Of a DNA stretch of 64,000 bases, positions 8,490-16,312 are shown one piece after another. Position 1 is the first letter of the stretch. Each line of letters begins with the position of its first letter. Origin of the DNA: an uncultured Eubacterium sp. (GTDB taxonomy: Bacteria > Bacillota > Clostridia > Lachnospirales > Lachnospiraceae); contig CAJUIL010000004.1 of NCBI GenBank assembly GCA_910586225.1, positions 122,417 through 186,416 on the forward strand. Reading direction: 5' to 3'. The translations under genes and the position numbers were made by a program. Under the pieces are notes generated by a model. The model searched no databases. It had not been told where the DNA came from and saw only the letters and a program-made list of their open reading frames with translations.

Positions 8490-8611
8490 AATTGCGTATC
8501 TTTATGCAGACCGACAGACTGGGCTGCCGTTGGAATTGCGAACCTGTATGCAGACCGACAGACTGGGCTGCTGCTGAAATTGCGCGTCTGTATACAGACT
8601 GGCAGGATCGG
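8490..8611. repeat. 44-bp tandem repeat, about 2.8 units
   Basis: Units start at 8490, 8534 and 8578, each beginning with AATTGCG. The first two share TATGCAGACCGACAGACTGG exactly; the third has diverged (TATACAGACTGGCAGGATCG). The array starts directly at the stop of the Cys-rich protein gene. There are no unique spacers, so it is not a CRISPR array. Function unknown. Confidence 0.8.
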
Positions 8612-8737
8612 AAGCTTTATGTGGGGCTTGTGTGCTGTGAAAATAAGCGAAACAGGTTCGGAATCTGACTGTGGATAACGGATAATGACAAAAAGGAAAA
8701 GGATGATTCCTGTATAGGATCAGCAGTAATCACATTA

Positions 8738-8805
8738 AGGTGCAAAACTCCGGGTAAGTCCGGGGAGATGCGCCTTATTTGCGTATACGCATTTATGCAA
8801 GGTCC
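8738..8805 (+). other. Structured non-coding stretch before the restriction locus
   Basis: Within the 390-base gene-free gap 8490-8880. AAGGTGC can pair with GCGCCTT around an inner CTCC/GGAG stem with a CCGG-rich loop, and is followed by the 12-base palindrome TGCGTATACGCA. There is no T-run, so it is not a simple terminator. I could not match it to any riboswitch class that I know. Confidence 0.35.
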
Positions 8806-8849
8806 TACGGATGAAAAAATAAATTTAATATAAAAATCAGAACATATGA

Positions 8850-8878
8850 TTGCTTTTTTGGGAATAATCCGTTATAAT
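8850..8878 (+). promoter_or_regulatory. Sigma-A promoter of the restriction-modification genes
   Basis: TTGCTT (8850-8855), 17 bases, perfect TATAAT (8873-8878). The expected transcription start at about 8885 lies downstream of the GTG at 8881, which argues for ATG 8902 as translation start. Confidence 0.8.
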
Positions 8879-8901
8879 ATGTGAAAATGAGGTGGCGCAG
8901 C

Positions 8902-11900
8902 ATGGATAAAAACGATTTGCAAAGGCTTGTCAGCCAATTTGAGCGGAATGCGGGAGTTTACAAAAACGCAAAAGAATACAACGAGCAGGATTGCCGGGAT
9001 GAATTTATCAGCCCTTTTTTAGAATGCCTCGGCTGGGACGTGCACAATAAAAAGGGCGCGCCGCCGCAGTATAAAGAAGTCGTTGTTGAAAAATTTTCCA
9101 GCCAGACGGAGCGGCCGGATTATACGCTGACCTTAAACGGCGTGTCAAAAATCTTCGTGGAAGCGAAAAAGCCTGCCGTTGAAATCCGGCTGGAGCTTGC
9201 ACCAGCCAGGCAGGCAAGAAGTTACGGCTGGAATGCCGGACACAAGCTTTCCGTATTGACGAATTTTGAATATCTGCTTATTTATGATACGACAAACCAG
9301 CCGCAGGAAGGGGATACGCCGTCTGCATCGCTTTACCGCTGTTACCATTACACGGAGTATGTGCAGGCTTATGAGCAGATTTATGCGCTGCTGTCTAGGG
9401 AAAGTGTTTATTCTGGCGCGTTTGATACGTTTGTGAACGGGAATTTTCAAAGCAGCGGCCGCTACGCCGCCCAAATCGATGAGATTTTTTTAAGGCAGAT
9501 GAATGAGTGGCGGCTGAGCATCGGGAAGGAGCTGTACAAAAAATCAGAGAAATACCGCAATGCGGATGTCCTGAACGATGTAGTGCAGGAATTTATCAAC
9601 CAGGTTATATTCCTGCGTATCTGCGAGGACCGCAGCCTGCCGTTATATAAAAGCCTGCAGGAAGCGGCTGAAAAAAAGGAAACGTTGCAGCCGGTGCTGT
9701 TGCGTGTGTTCCAGGAGGCGGATAAGCGGTATAATTCCAGTATTTTTGCTGGAGAAACGATTGTAGGGGAGTTGGGTACACAGCTTTTATCGGAGATCAT
9801 TGCTTCTTTGTATTATCCAAAGGCGCCGTATTTGTTCCATATGATAGAGCCTGGGATATTGGGGAAAATTTATGAGTCTTTTTTGACAGAATGCCTTATG
9901 ATCGAGGAAGGGGAGCCGGTGCTGACGGCGAAGGGCGCGTATCGCTATCGCTCCGTTGTGTCTACGCCGGAGGAGATTGTAAAATATATGGTAAAGGCCG
10001 CGCTGGAGCCCTATTGCAAGGGCAGGACTCCGCAGGAGATCCTGATGCTTCGGATTGCGGATATCGCGTGCGGGTCGGGCGTATTTTTAGAGGAGGCATA
10101 TCAGTATCTAGTTGATCATTGCGTGGAGTGGTATCTGCAAAAGCAGCCAGATCATTTGCTGGAGCGCAGCGGCGGAAAGAAAAAGCTGCCGTTTGAGGAA
10201 AAAAAGGCGATCCTTAAAAGCTGCATTTACGGAGTAGATATCGATCTGCATGCGGTCTGGGTCAGCCGTCTTTCTCTGCTGATCAAGCTGATGGAGGAGG
10301 AAACACCGGCGTCTGTCCATGACAGCGTGCCTGCGCTGCCGGATTTAAGCAGGAACATCCGCAATGGGAACGCGCTTGTGGAGCGGGAGGATTTAGAGGA
10401 CCAAGAATGTTCGATCGAGCTTTTGCGCAGCGTGATCCCGTTTGATTGGGATGGATTTCCGCAAACGGGTAATGCACGGGCGGGCTTTACTGTTATTGTT
10501 GGCAATCCGCCGTATGTAAAGACCGAGGATATGCATACGCTGGAGACGGACGAGGAATTTGCAGTCTATAAGAAAAAATACGGGACGGCTTATAAGCAGT
10601 TTGATAAGTATTTCCTGTTTATGGAACGTGCGCTGCAGCTGCTTACCGAGGACGGGACGCTTTGCTATATTGTGCCAAACAAATTTTTTAAGATAGACGC
10701 AGGACAAAAGCTGCGGCAGCTATTAGCGCCTTATATGACCCGTCTGGATGATTTTGGGGATATGCAGCTGTTTCCAGATAAAACGATTTACAGCTCGATC
10801 GTACAGTGCAAAAAAGAAGGAAGCGCACAGATGGAATATACGCTGGTCGCTTCGTTGGCCGGGCTTTGGACCGGTGAGGACCAGGGGCGGATCACAGTTG
10901 CGACGGCGTCGCTGACAGACGCGCCGTGGCGGTTATCGACGGATATTCCATTTTTAAAAATGATCGCACATATGGAACAGTACGCAAAACCGTTAGGAGA
11001 GATTGTGGATATTTTTAACGGGATACAAACGAGTGCGGAGCGCCCAGAGCCGGTCTATTGGTTTTCGAAAAAAGAGGTGCTGGAGGAAACAGAGGAAATT
11101 GTCCGCATCTGTAAATTTGGCCGGGAGCATACGATTGAAAAAAGTATTTTAAAGCCGTATTTTAAACCGACCAGAACAGACGAAAAGGGGATGCGTACGT
11201 ATGCGCAGCTGTATACGGATAAGCGGATCATCTTTCCTTATACCCCGCAGGGCGAGCTGATCGATAAAGCTTCGATGCAGCGGGATTATCCAGGCGCATA
11301 TGCGTATCTGGTTTCCTGCTACGATCTGCTTGTTCCAAAATGCTTAAACAATGGCACAGGGCGAGACATTAAAAACGCAACGCAGGAAAACTGGTATCAG
11401 TATGGCAGGACACAGGCGTTGACGGCATTTGTCAATACGCCGAAGCTGATTGTGCGTGTGCTGAGCAAGGAGCCGATGTATGCTTATGATACGCAGGATA
11501 TGCTGATCGCTTCCGGAGGGACTGCAGGCTACTGCGCGATCGCGGCGCCTGCGGACTGCAGATATGAGCTGTTTTACATACAGGCGTGGCTGAATCATCC
11601 GTATACAGAAAAGCTGCTGCGTACTATGGGAAGCGATTTTGAGGGCGGCTTTACGGCAAGAGGCACGTACCTGCTGAAAAAAATTCCATTTTTAGAGCTG
11701 GATATGGAGCAGCCGGCCCAGAAAGCCGCGTATGATGCGGTTGTTTCCTGTTCGAAGCGGATCTATGCGCTGAATGATATGATGCGCAGGAAGCCGGACC
11801 GTACGACGAAGGAAGTAGCAGAGCGTGAGAAGGAAACATTGATCAGGCGGATAGAAGCGCAGATCAGCGCGATATATCAGCTTGAGTTCCAGGAGAAGCT

Positions 11901-11904
11901 ATGA
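8902..11904 (+). CDS. Type IIG-like restriction enzyme/adenine-specific DNA methyltransferase
   Basis: A 1000-residue single-chain restriction-modification protein of the Eco57I/TaqI-methylase type. The N-terminus has a PD-(D/E)XK nuclease core (RPD near residue 72, then VEAKKP near 87). A helical connector leads to an N6-adenine methylase with the AdoMet-binding DIACGSGVF (about 387) and catalytic NPPY (about 535). The C-terminal 300 residues form a TaqI-like target recognition region (GIQTSAERPEPVYWFSK, later GTGRDIKNA and FEGGFTARGTYLLKKIP). The start at 8902 follows GAGGTGG; the longer GTG form would begin before the transcript. The stop overlaps the next methylase by four bases (ATGA). 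Confidence 0.88.
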   Translation: MDKNDLQRLVSQFERNAGVYKNAKEYNEQDCRDEFISPFLECLGWDVHNKKGAPPQYKEVVVEKFSSQTERPDYTLTLNGVSKIFVEAKKPAVEIRLELAPARQARSYGWNAGHKLSVLTNFEYLLIYDTTNQPQEGDTPSASLYRCYHYTEYVQAYEQIYALLSRESVYSGAFDTFVNGNFQSSGRYAAQIDEIFLRQMNEWRLSIGKELYKKSEKYRNADVLNDVVQEFINQVIFLRICEDRSLPLYKSLQEAAEKKETLQPVLLRVFQEADKRYNSSIFAGETIVGELGTQLLSEIIASLYYPKAPYLFHMIEPGILGKIYESFLTECLMIEEGEPVLTAKGAYRYRSVVSTPEEIVKYMVKAALEPYCKGRTPQEILMLRIADIACGSGVFLEEAYQYLVDHCVEWYLQKQPDHLLERSGGKKKLPFEEKKAILKSCIYGVDIDLHAVWVSRLSLLIKLMEEETPASVHDSVPALPDLSRNIRNGNALVEREDLEDQECSIELLRSVIPFDWDGFPQTGNARAGFTVIVGNPPYVKTEDMHTLETDEEFAVYKKKYGTAYKQFDKYFLFMERALQLLTEDGTLCYIVPNKFFKIDAGQKLRQLLAPYMTRLDDFGDMQLFPDKTIYSSIVQCKKEGSAQMEYTLVASLAGLWTGEDQGRITVATASLTDAPWRLSTDIPFLKMIAHMEQYAKPLGEIVDIFNGIQTSAERPEPVYWFSKKEVLEETEEIVRICKFGREHTIEKSILKPYFKPTRTDEKGMRTYAQLYTDKRIIFPYTPQGELIDKASMQRDYPGAYAYLVSCYDLLVPKCLNNGTGRDIKNATQENWYQYGRTQALTAFVNTPKLIVRVLSKEPMYAYDTQDMLIASGGTAGYCAIAAPADCRYELFYIQAWLNHPYTEKLLRTMGSDFEGGFTARGTYLLKKIPFLELDMEQPAQKAAYDAVVSCSKRIYALNDMMRRKPDRTTKEVAEREKETLIRRIEAQISAIYQLEFQEKL

Positions 11905-13538
11905 TTTTAAAAGAGGACAGTACAAAGCAGAAATTAAGGGGCGCTTATTATACGCCGCGAAAGGTTGCGGAAAAGATGGTGGATTTCTTTCAGGAGGATC
12001 TTTCCATCCGTACCATTTTAGAGCCAAGCTGCGGGGACGGCGTATTTGTGGACGCGGTCTGCAGAAAGCTGCTGAAACCGGACGGCGGGCTGATGGCGAT
12101 CGAAATTGAAGAATGCGCCATGCAAAAAACAGAAAAGACTCTGAAAAAATATAATAGGTTTGCTGAAAACGTCCGGCTGCTGACGATGGATTTTTTCCGG
12201 TATTATAAAGAGCATAAGGATCAGGTACGTTATGACCTGATTGTGGGTAATCCGCCGTATATCCGTTACCAGTATTTGGATGAGTTGCAGCGCAGCGAGA
12301 TGTCGTATCTTTTGACTGCGCACGGAATGAAGGCGAATAAGCTGGTCAATGCTTGGGTCGGTTTTCTTGTCGCCTGTGTTCATTTGTTAAGCGAAAATGG
12401 AAAGCTTGCGTTTGTTATCCCGGCAGAGATCCTGCAGGTGGCATACGCGGAGGAGCTGCGTCTGTTTTTGGCCGGGCATTTATCCAAGATCACGCTGCTG
12501 ACATTTGAGGAGCTTGTATTTCCGGATATTGAACAGGAGATCGTGATTTTCATCGGGGAAAAAGGCGGGGAAGAACAGGGGATCCGTATTATTGAATTAA
12601 ACGGACCGCAGGATCTAGACAGCTTCCAGCTTCCGGCCGGCGGTTTTCAAAGGCTTGGCCATATCCATGAAAAATGGACGAAGTATTTTATGGATCCGCA
12701 GGAAAACCATTTGATCGCGCAGCTGCGCACAGATCGCCGCTTTCAGAAAATGTCGGATACCGCGCTGATCAATATTGGAATTACGACCGGAAACAACAAA
12801 TATTTTTCTGTCACACAAAAAACGGTGGAAGAATACCAGCTAACGAACGTCGTGCGGCCGCTGATCGGCAGAAGCTCCCATGCTGCAAGCGTGTATTTTA
12901 AAAAGGAGGACTGGAGCCAAAACGCGCAGGATGGAAAAGCCGCGTATCTGATCGATTTTCCGGACGTGCCGTATCCGTCTTATCCGAGGAAGCACCGCTC
13001 GTACATTAAAAAAGGAGAAAAAAATAAAGAGCATACCGGATATAAATGCAGGATTCGGGAACGCTGGTACCGAGTACCGTCTATCTGGGTGCCGGACGCC
13101 TTTTTTCTACGCAGAAATAACCTGTATCCGAAGTTCGTGTTAAACTGCTGCGACGCGGTATCCACAGATACGATGCACCGGATCAAATTTTACGAAGGTG
13201 TAGAGCCGGAACGGGTCGTACTGTCGTATTACAATAGTATTTCCTTTGCGTTTACAGAAATCTGCGGCCGCAGCTATGGCGGCGGCGTGCTGGAAATCCT
13301 GCCTGGGGAGCTTGGAAACGTTGTGCTGCCTGTACTGGACGCAGTTCCAATGGAGCAGGTCCGCGCGGTTTTAGAGCAGGTGGATCGGATTGTAAGAAGC
13401 GGAACGGACATAGAACGGGCGCTTGACTTAGTGGATGAGGAAATACTTGTAAACGTGCTGCAAATGGAAGCGGAGGCGTTAAAAATGGCGCGAAAAATAT
13501 GGAAGAAAATGCAGCACAGGAGACTGAAAAGAGGGTAA
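11901..13538 (+). CDS. Adenine-specific DNA methyltransferase (Eco57I/TaqI family)
   Basis: A 545-residue N6-adenine methylase. LRGAYYTPRKVAEKMV (about 12-27) is the usual family opening, motif I is LEPSCGDGVF (40-49), and motif IV is NPPY (117-120). The rest has TaqI-type recognition features (RSYGGGVLEILPGEL near the C-terminus). No nuclease motif is present. It overlaps the type IIG gene by four bases and so is translated with it. Type IIG enzymes often methylate only one strand of an asymmetric site; a second methylase that protects the other strand, as in the Eco57I system, is the most natural role. It ends shortly before the convergent holA. Confidence 0.88.
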   Translation: MILKEDSTKQKLRGAYYTPRKVAEKMVDFFQEDLSIRTILEPSCGDGVFVDAVCRKLLKPDGGLMAIEIEECAMQKTEKTLKKYNRFAENVRLLTMDFFRYYKEHKDQVRYDLIVGNPPYIRYQYLDELQRSEMSYLLTAHGMKANKLVNAWVGFLVACVHLLSENGKLAFVIPAEILQVAYAEELRLFLAGHLSKITLLTFEELVFPDIEQEIVIFIGEKGGEEQGIRIIELNGPQDLDSFQLPAGGFQRLGHIHEKWTKYFMDPQENHLIAQLRTDRRFQKMSDTALINIGITTGNNKYFSVTQKTVEEYQLTNVVRPLIGRSSHAASVYFKKEDWSQNAQDGKAAYLIDFPDVPYPSYPRKHRSYIKKGEKNKEHTGYKCRIRERWYRVPSIWVPDAFFLRRNNLYPKFVLNCCDAVSTDTMHRIKFYEGVEPERVVLSYYNSISFAFTEICGRSYGGGVLEILPGELGNVVLPVLDAVPMEQVRAVLEQVDRIVRSGTDIERALDLVDEEILVNVLQMEAEALKMARKIWKKMQHRRLKRG

Positions 13539-13544
13539 GGAAAA

Positions 13545-13575
13545 ACAGCGGTTCACCCTGTTTGAACCACTGTCT
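13545..13575. terminator. Bidirectional hairpin between converging genes
   Basis: CAGCGGTTCA pairs with TTGAACCACTG with one G-T pair around a short loop, with A-rich and T-rich flanks. It sits after the methylase stop (+ strand) and overlaps the very end of holA (- strand). Confidence 0.6.
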
Positions 13576-14554
13576 TATTTCCACTGTATTGAACAATAAA
13601 AAGCTCTACCGCAATCTGATCGGACATCTTTCCTGTCTTACAGTCTGTTTCCAGTGCAGTTCCGTCATTCAGCGCCTGGATCAGCTCTTGCTTGGTAAAG
13701 CGGCCGGCCTGCGTGAGTGTGCGTGAGACTGCAAACGGCGGGATCCCTGCTGTTGCCGCCATTGCTTTTGCGTCCAGCCCTGCCTGCTTCATCGATTTTA
13801 AGTCCAGCAGAATGCGGAACTGGCGGTTGATCAAATATAAAATACGAAGCGGCGCTTCTTTTAGCGCAAGCAAGTCATAGTAAAGCGCCAACGCGCGTTT
13901 CTGCTCCCGCCTTCCGATCGCTCCGACCATCTCAAAAATCTGGTTGCTTACCTGCGTGGTGCAGATGGCTTCTACGTCCGCCGCTTCTATCACATATTTT
14001 TCCAAAGTATAGCACAGCAGCTTTTCCAGCTCACGGTCAATCGTCCCCATATCTGTCCCTGTTTTGGAAAGGAACAGGCTGAGTACCGACTGGGTAATTT
14101 TTTTCTCTTCTTTTTTTAAGCGCCCCAAGATCCAGCGAGTTAAAAGCTGTTCATTTTGCCGGGCAAATTCTACAGCCCGTCCGGCTTTGCCTGCGGCTTT
14201 ATACATCCGGCCCCGCTTATCCGCTTCTTCTTCGGTAAAGATCAGAATCGTCGTGGACGGCAGGACAGGCAGATAGTCAGCCAGCTCGTCGCATTTATTT
14301 TTAAAAAAGCCGCTGCCGTCAATAAAGATCAGCCGGTAATCTGCAAAAAAGGGCAGCGTCTCAGCTAAGTCAATAATTGTGGCCGGATTTATTTTCGAGC
14401 CCTCGAAACGGGAGATATTCATCGTATCATCCGGCGCGGCAAGCGCGTTTTGAAGCTTTTGACGGTACTGCTGCTTTAGGTAGTTTTCACTACCATAAAG
14501 CAGGTAGATGTTTTTAAACTGTCCGGTGCGGATATCTTCATCAATCGTTTTCAT
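13553..14554 (-). CDS. holA: DNA polymerase III subunit delta
   Basis: A 333-residue clamp-loader delta subunit that opens the sliding clamp. The N-terminal domain has YLLYGSENYLKQQYRQKL (family YLLYGxExFL), the middle has FADYRLIFIDGSGFF, and the C-terminal half has LYYDLLALKEAPLRILYLINRQFRILLDLK, the conserved helical block of HolA. An upstream in-frame ATG (14596) adds 14 hydrophobic residues, but AAAGG spaced before ATG 14554 and the family start MKTIDEDI support 14554. Its usual neighbour rpsT lies just upstream on the same strand, as in many Firmicutes. Confidence 0.92.
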   Translation of the reverse strand: MKTIDEDIRTGQFKNIYLLYGSENYLKQQYRQKLQNALAAPDDTMNISRFEGSKINPATIIDLAETLPFFADYRLIFIDGSGFFKNKCDELADYLPVLPSTTILIFTEEEADKRGRMYKAAGKAGRAVEFARQNEQLLTRWILGRLKKEEKKITQSVLSLFLSKTGTDMGTIDRELEKLLCYTLEKYVIEAADVEAICTTQVSNQIFEMVGAIGRREQKRALALYYDLLALKEAPLRILYLINRQFRILLDLKSMKQAGLDAKAMAATAGIPPFAVSRTLTQAGRFTKQELIQALNDGTALETDCKTGKMSDQIAVELFIVQYSGNKTVVQTG

Positions 14555-14585
14555 AAATGCCTTTCGTCTGAAAAATAAAAGCAAA

Positions 14586-14617
14586 CAAAAAACCACCGAT
14601 TAAGAGGGAATCAGTGG
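14586..14617 (-). terminator. rpsT terminator
   Basis: Read on the - strand: CCACTGATT, 7-base loop, AATCGGTGG (one G-U pair), then six T residues. It lies between rpsT and holA, so holA is partly insulated from rpsT. Confidence 0.8.
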
Positions 14618-14632
14618 CTTTCCATATGGTTG

Positions 14633-14896
14633 TCAGGACAATTTATTGACAGCCTGGTTTAATCTTGAAATCTTTCTGGAAGAAGTATTTTTGTGATAAA
14701 CACCCTTCGTAACCGCCTTGGCAAGCTCGCTGGTCGCAGCGCGCAGCGCTGTTTTTGCAGCTTCCTTATCGCTTGCAGCGATGGCAGCATCTACCTTTTT
14801 GATCGATGTCTTTACTTTGGAACGAATCGATTTATTTCTGGCAGCTCTTTTCTCTGCCACAAGAATCCTCTTTTTTGCTGATTTAATATTAGCCAA
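14633..14896 (-). CDS. rpsT: 30S ribosomal protein S20 (TTG start)
   Basis: An 87-residue S20, matching the family length. The start is TTG at 14896, giving ANIKSAKKRILVAEKRA directly after the initiator, as in other S20 proteins. GGAGG lies 8 bases upstream of this TTG. The longer ATG start (MEVFQLAN...) would put the ribosome binding site inside the coding region and is rejected. S20 binds 16S rRNA early in 30S assembly. In E. coli rpsT also uses a non-ATG start and is autoregulated; a similar effect here is inference. Ends in the usual basic pattern ISRLNQAVNKL. Confidence 0.95.
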   Translation of the reverse strand: MANIKSAKKRILVAEKRAARNKSIRSKVKTSIKKVDAAIAASDKEAAKTALRAATSELAKAVTKGVYHKNTSSRKISRLNQAVNKLS

Positions 14897-14989
14897 CTGA
14901 AACACCTCCATTTGCGATGAAATTTATGATCATTCAAAATCATGGTGTTCATTATGCGGACACGGACAAACTAACGAACACACTAAATT

Positions 14990-15018
14990 ATAATAGAATA
15001 CTTGAAATGTTCTGTCAA
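14990..15018 (-). promoter_or_regulatory. rpsT promoter
   Basis: On the - strand: TTGACA (15018-15013), 17 bases, TATTAT (14995-14990). The leader to the TTG start is about 90 bases and contains a small ATGAT/ATCAT dyad. Confidence 0.8.
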
Positions 15019-15058
15019 TACATAAAATGAGATTTTTTGTAAAAACTTAGGTTAAAGG

Positions 15059-15086
15059 GTAACAGTGAAGGTATCTGAACTGTTAC
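15059..15086. repeat. Half copy of the dispersed palindrome
   Basis: GTAACAGT (15059-15066) and ACTGTTAC (15079-15086), the same terminal arms as module A of the dispersed repeat, here alone. It lies in the divergent region between rpsT and gpr. Confidence 0.6.
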
Positions 15087-15152
15087 GTTAAAGGATAAAT
15101 AGTTCCGTAAAAAGGGAACAGCTTAATATTTCAGAAGAGAGAGGTTATACAG

Positions 15153-16109
15153 ATGTTTCAGGTACGTACGGATCTGGCGCTGGAGGCGCGGGAAAAATTT
15201 GAAGAGGACAATGTAGAGATCAAAGGCGTGCGGCTCGATGAAGAACAGGCAACGCCGGATATCCATATCAGTAGCGTAGTCATTGAGACAGAAAACGGGG
15301 CGAAGGCGATGGGAAAGCCGAAAGGGAATTACGTTACACTGGAGGCGCCAAATATGATCGAAGAGGATGATGGATACCATCGGGAAATATCGCTGCAGTT
15401 ATCCAAGGTGTTAAAGCGTCTGCTCCCGAAGGGCAGCGATTTTACAACGCTCGTCGTAGGACTTGGCAACCGTGCGGTAACGCCAGACTCGCTCGGCCCG
15501 CGGGTTGTAGACAACTTATGCGTGACAAGGCATATTATACAGGAATTTGGCAGGTATGTGATCGGCGACAGCTGCCATAAGTCCGTCAGCAGCATCGTGC
15601 CAGGCGTTATGGCGCAGACGGGTATGGAATCGATGGAGATTGTCCGCGGCATTACGAAGGAAACCGGCCCGGATGTCATTATCGCCGTAGATGCGCTCGC
15701 CGCCCGCAGCACGAAGCGTCTGAACCGGACGATACAGATTACGGATACTGGGATCAATCCAGGCTCCGGCGTTGGGAATCACCGTCACGCGTTAAACAGT
15801 GAAAGCATCGGTATCCCAGTGATTGCTATCGGCATTCCGACGGTCGTAGACGCTGCGACGATCGTAATCGACACGATGAGCAGCCTGCTGGACGCGATGA
15901 GCCAGGCGGAACAGCTGCGCCGGATCAGCAGCTCCTATGAACAGCTGGACCTGATGGAAAAATACGAGCTGGTGCGCGAGCTGCTATCCCCACAGCTGAA
16001 CACGATGTATGTGACAACAAAGGATGTGGACGATGCAGTGAAAAGGCTGAGCTTTACCGTATCGGAAGGGATCAATATAGCCTTGCAGGAAGAGGAAAAG
16101 GAGCAGTAA
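15153..16109 (+). CDS. gpr: Spore germination endoprotease GPR
   Basis: A 318-residue aspartic-type protease of family A25, which degrades the small acid-soluble spore proteins during germination. Family hallmarks: FQVRTDLALEA at the start (the propeptide/cleavage region), VVGLGNRAVTPDSLGP (about 106-121), PGVMAQTGMES, DVIIAVDALAARS with the conserved Asp, and INPGSGVGNHR. GAGAGAGG precedes the ATG. It is followed by spoIIP, the order known from B. subtilis, and marks the organism as a spore former. A sigma-G promoter would be expected, but I could not place one with confidence. Confidence 0.95.
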   Translation: MFQVRTDLALEAREKFEEDNVEIKGVRLDEEQATPDIHISSVVIETENGAKAMGKPKGNYVTLEAPNMIEEDDGYHREISLQLSKVLKRLLPKGSDFTTLVVGLGNRAVTPDSLGPRVVDNLCVTRHIIQEFGRYVIGDSCHKSVSSIVPGVMAQTGMESMEIVRGITKETGPDVIIAVDALAARSTKRLNRTIQITDTGINPGSGVGNHRHALNSESIGIPVIAIGIPTVVDAATIVIDTMSSLLDAMSQAEQLRRISSSYEQLDLMEKYELVRELLSPQLNTMYVTTKDVDDAVKRLSFTVSEGINIALQEEEKEQ

Positions 16110-16158
16110 AAGCCTAAAAATAGTGTCGCATGGGAAAGCGGGTCTGTCTCGCAGAATA

Positions 16159-16189
16159 GACATAAATCCGCTTATTTATGGCATATACT
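16159..16189 (+). promoter_or_regulatory. Possible sigma-E-type sporulation promoter for spoIIP
   Basis: GACATAAA (16159-16166), 15 bases, CATATACT (16182-16189). This approximates the sigma-E -35 (ATA core) and -10 (CATAnnnT). spoIIP is transcribed by sigma-E and sigma-F in B. subtilis. The leader would be about 115 bases. Confidence 0.35.
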
Positions 16190-16312
16190 GTTAGGAAGGC
16201 GGTTTGCGGTCACGCCTGCTTGGTGCGGATGTCTGGATAAAAGGACATACCTCAAGAAAAAAGCAGCGCCTTGGGGGCGGGTTATGCCAGATTTGGTATG
16301 GGAGGATGAAGC

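Noticed and set aside
8490..8611. Tandem repeats as a CRISPR array
   Set aside because: Units of 44 bases follow one another without unique spacers, only about 2.8 units, and no cas gene is nearby.
8480..8668. A 62-residue reading frame over the 44-bp repeat
   Set aside because: It starts inside the Cys-rich protein gene, has no ribosome binding site and only mirrors the repeat.
8738..8805. A known riboswitch
   Set aside because: The stems do not match the conserved cores of the THF, TPP, FMN, cobalamin, SAM or Moco classes that I can recall; left as unassigned structure.
8881..8901. GTG start for the type IIG enzyme
   Set aside because: The TATAAT at 8873-8878 puts transcription start near 8885, after the GTG; ATG 8902 has GAGGTGG at correct spacing.
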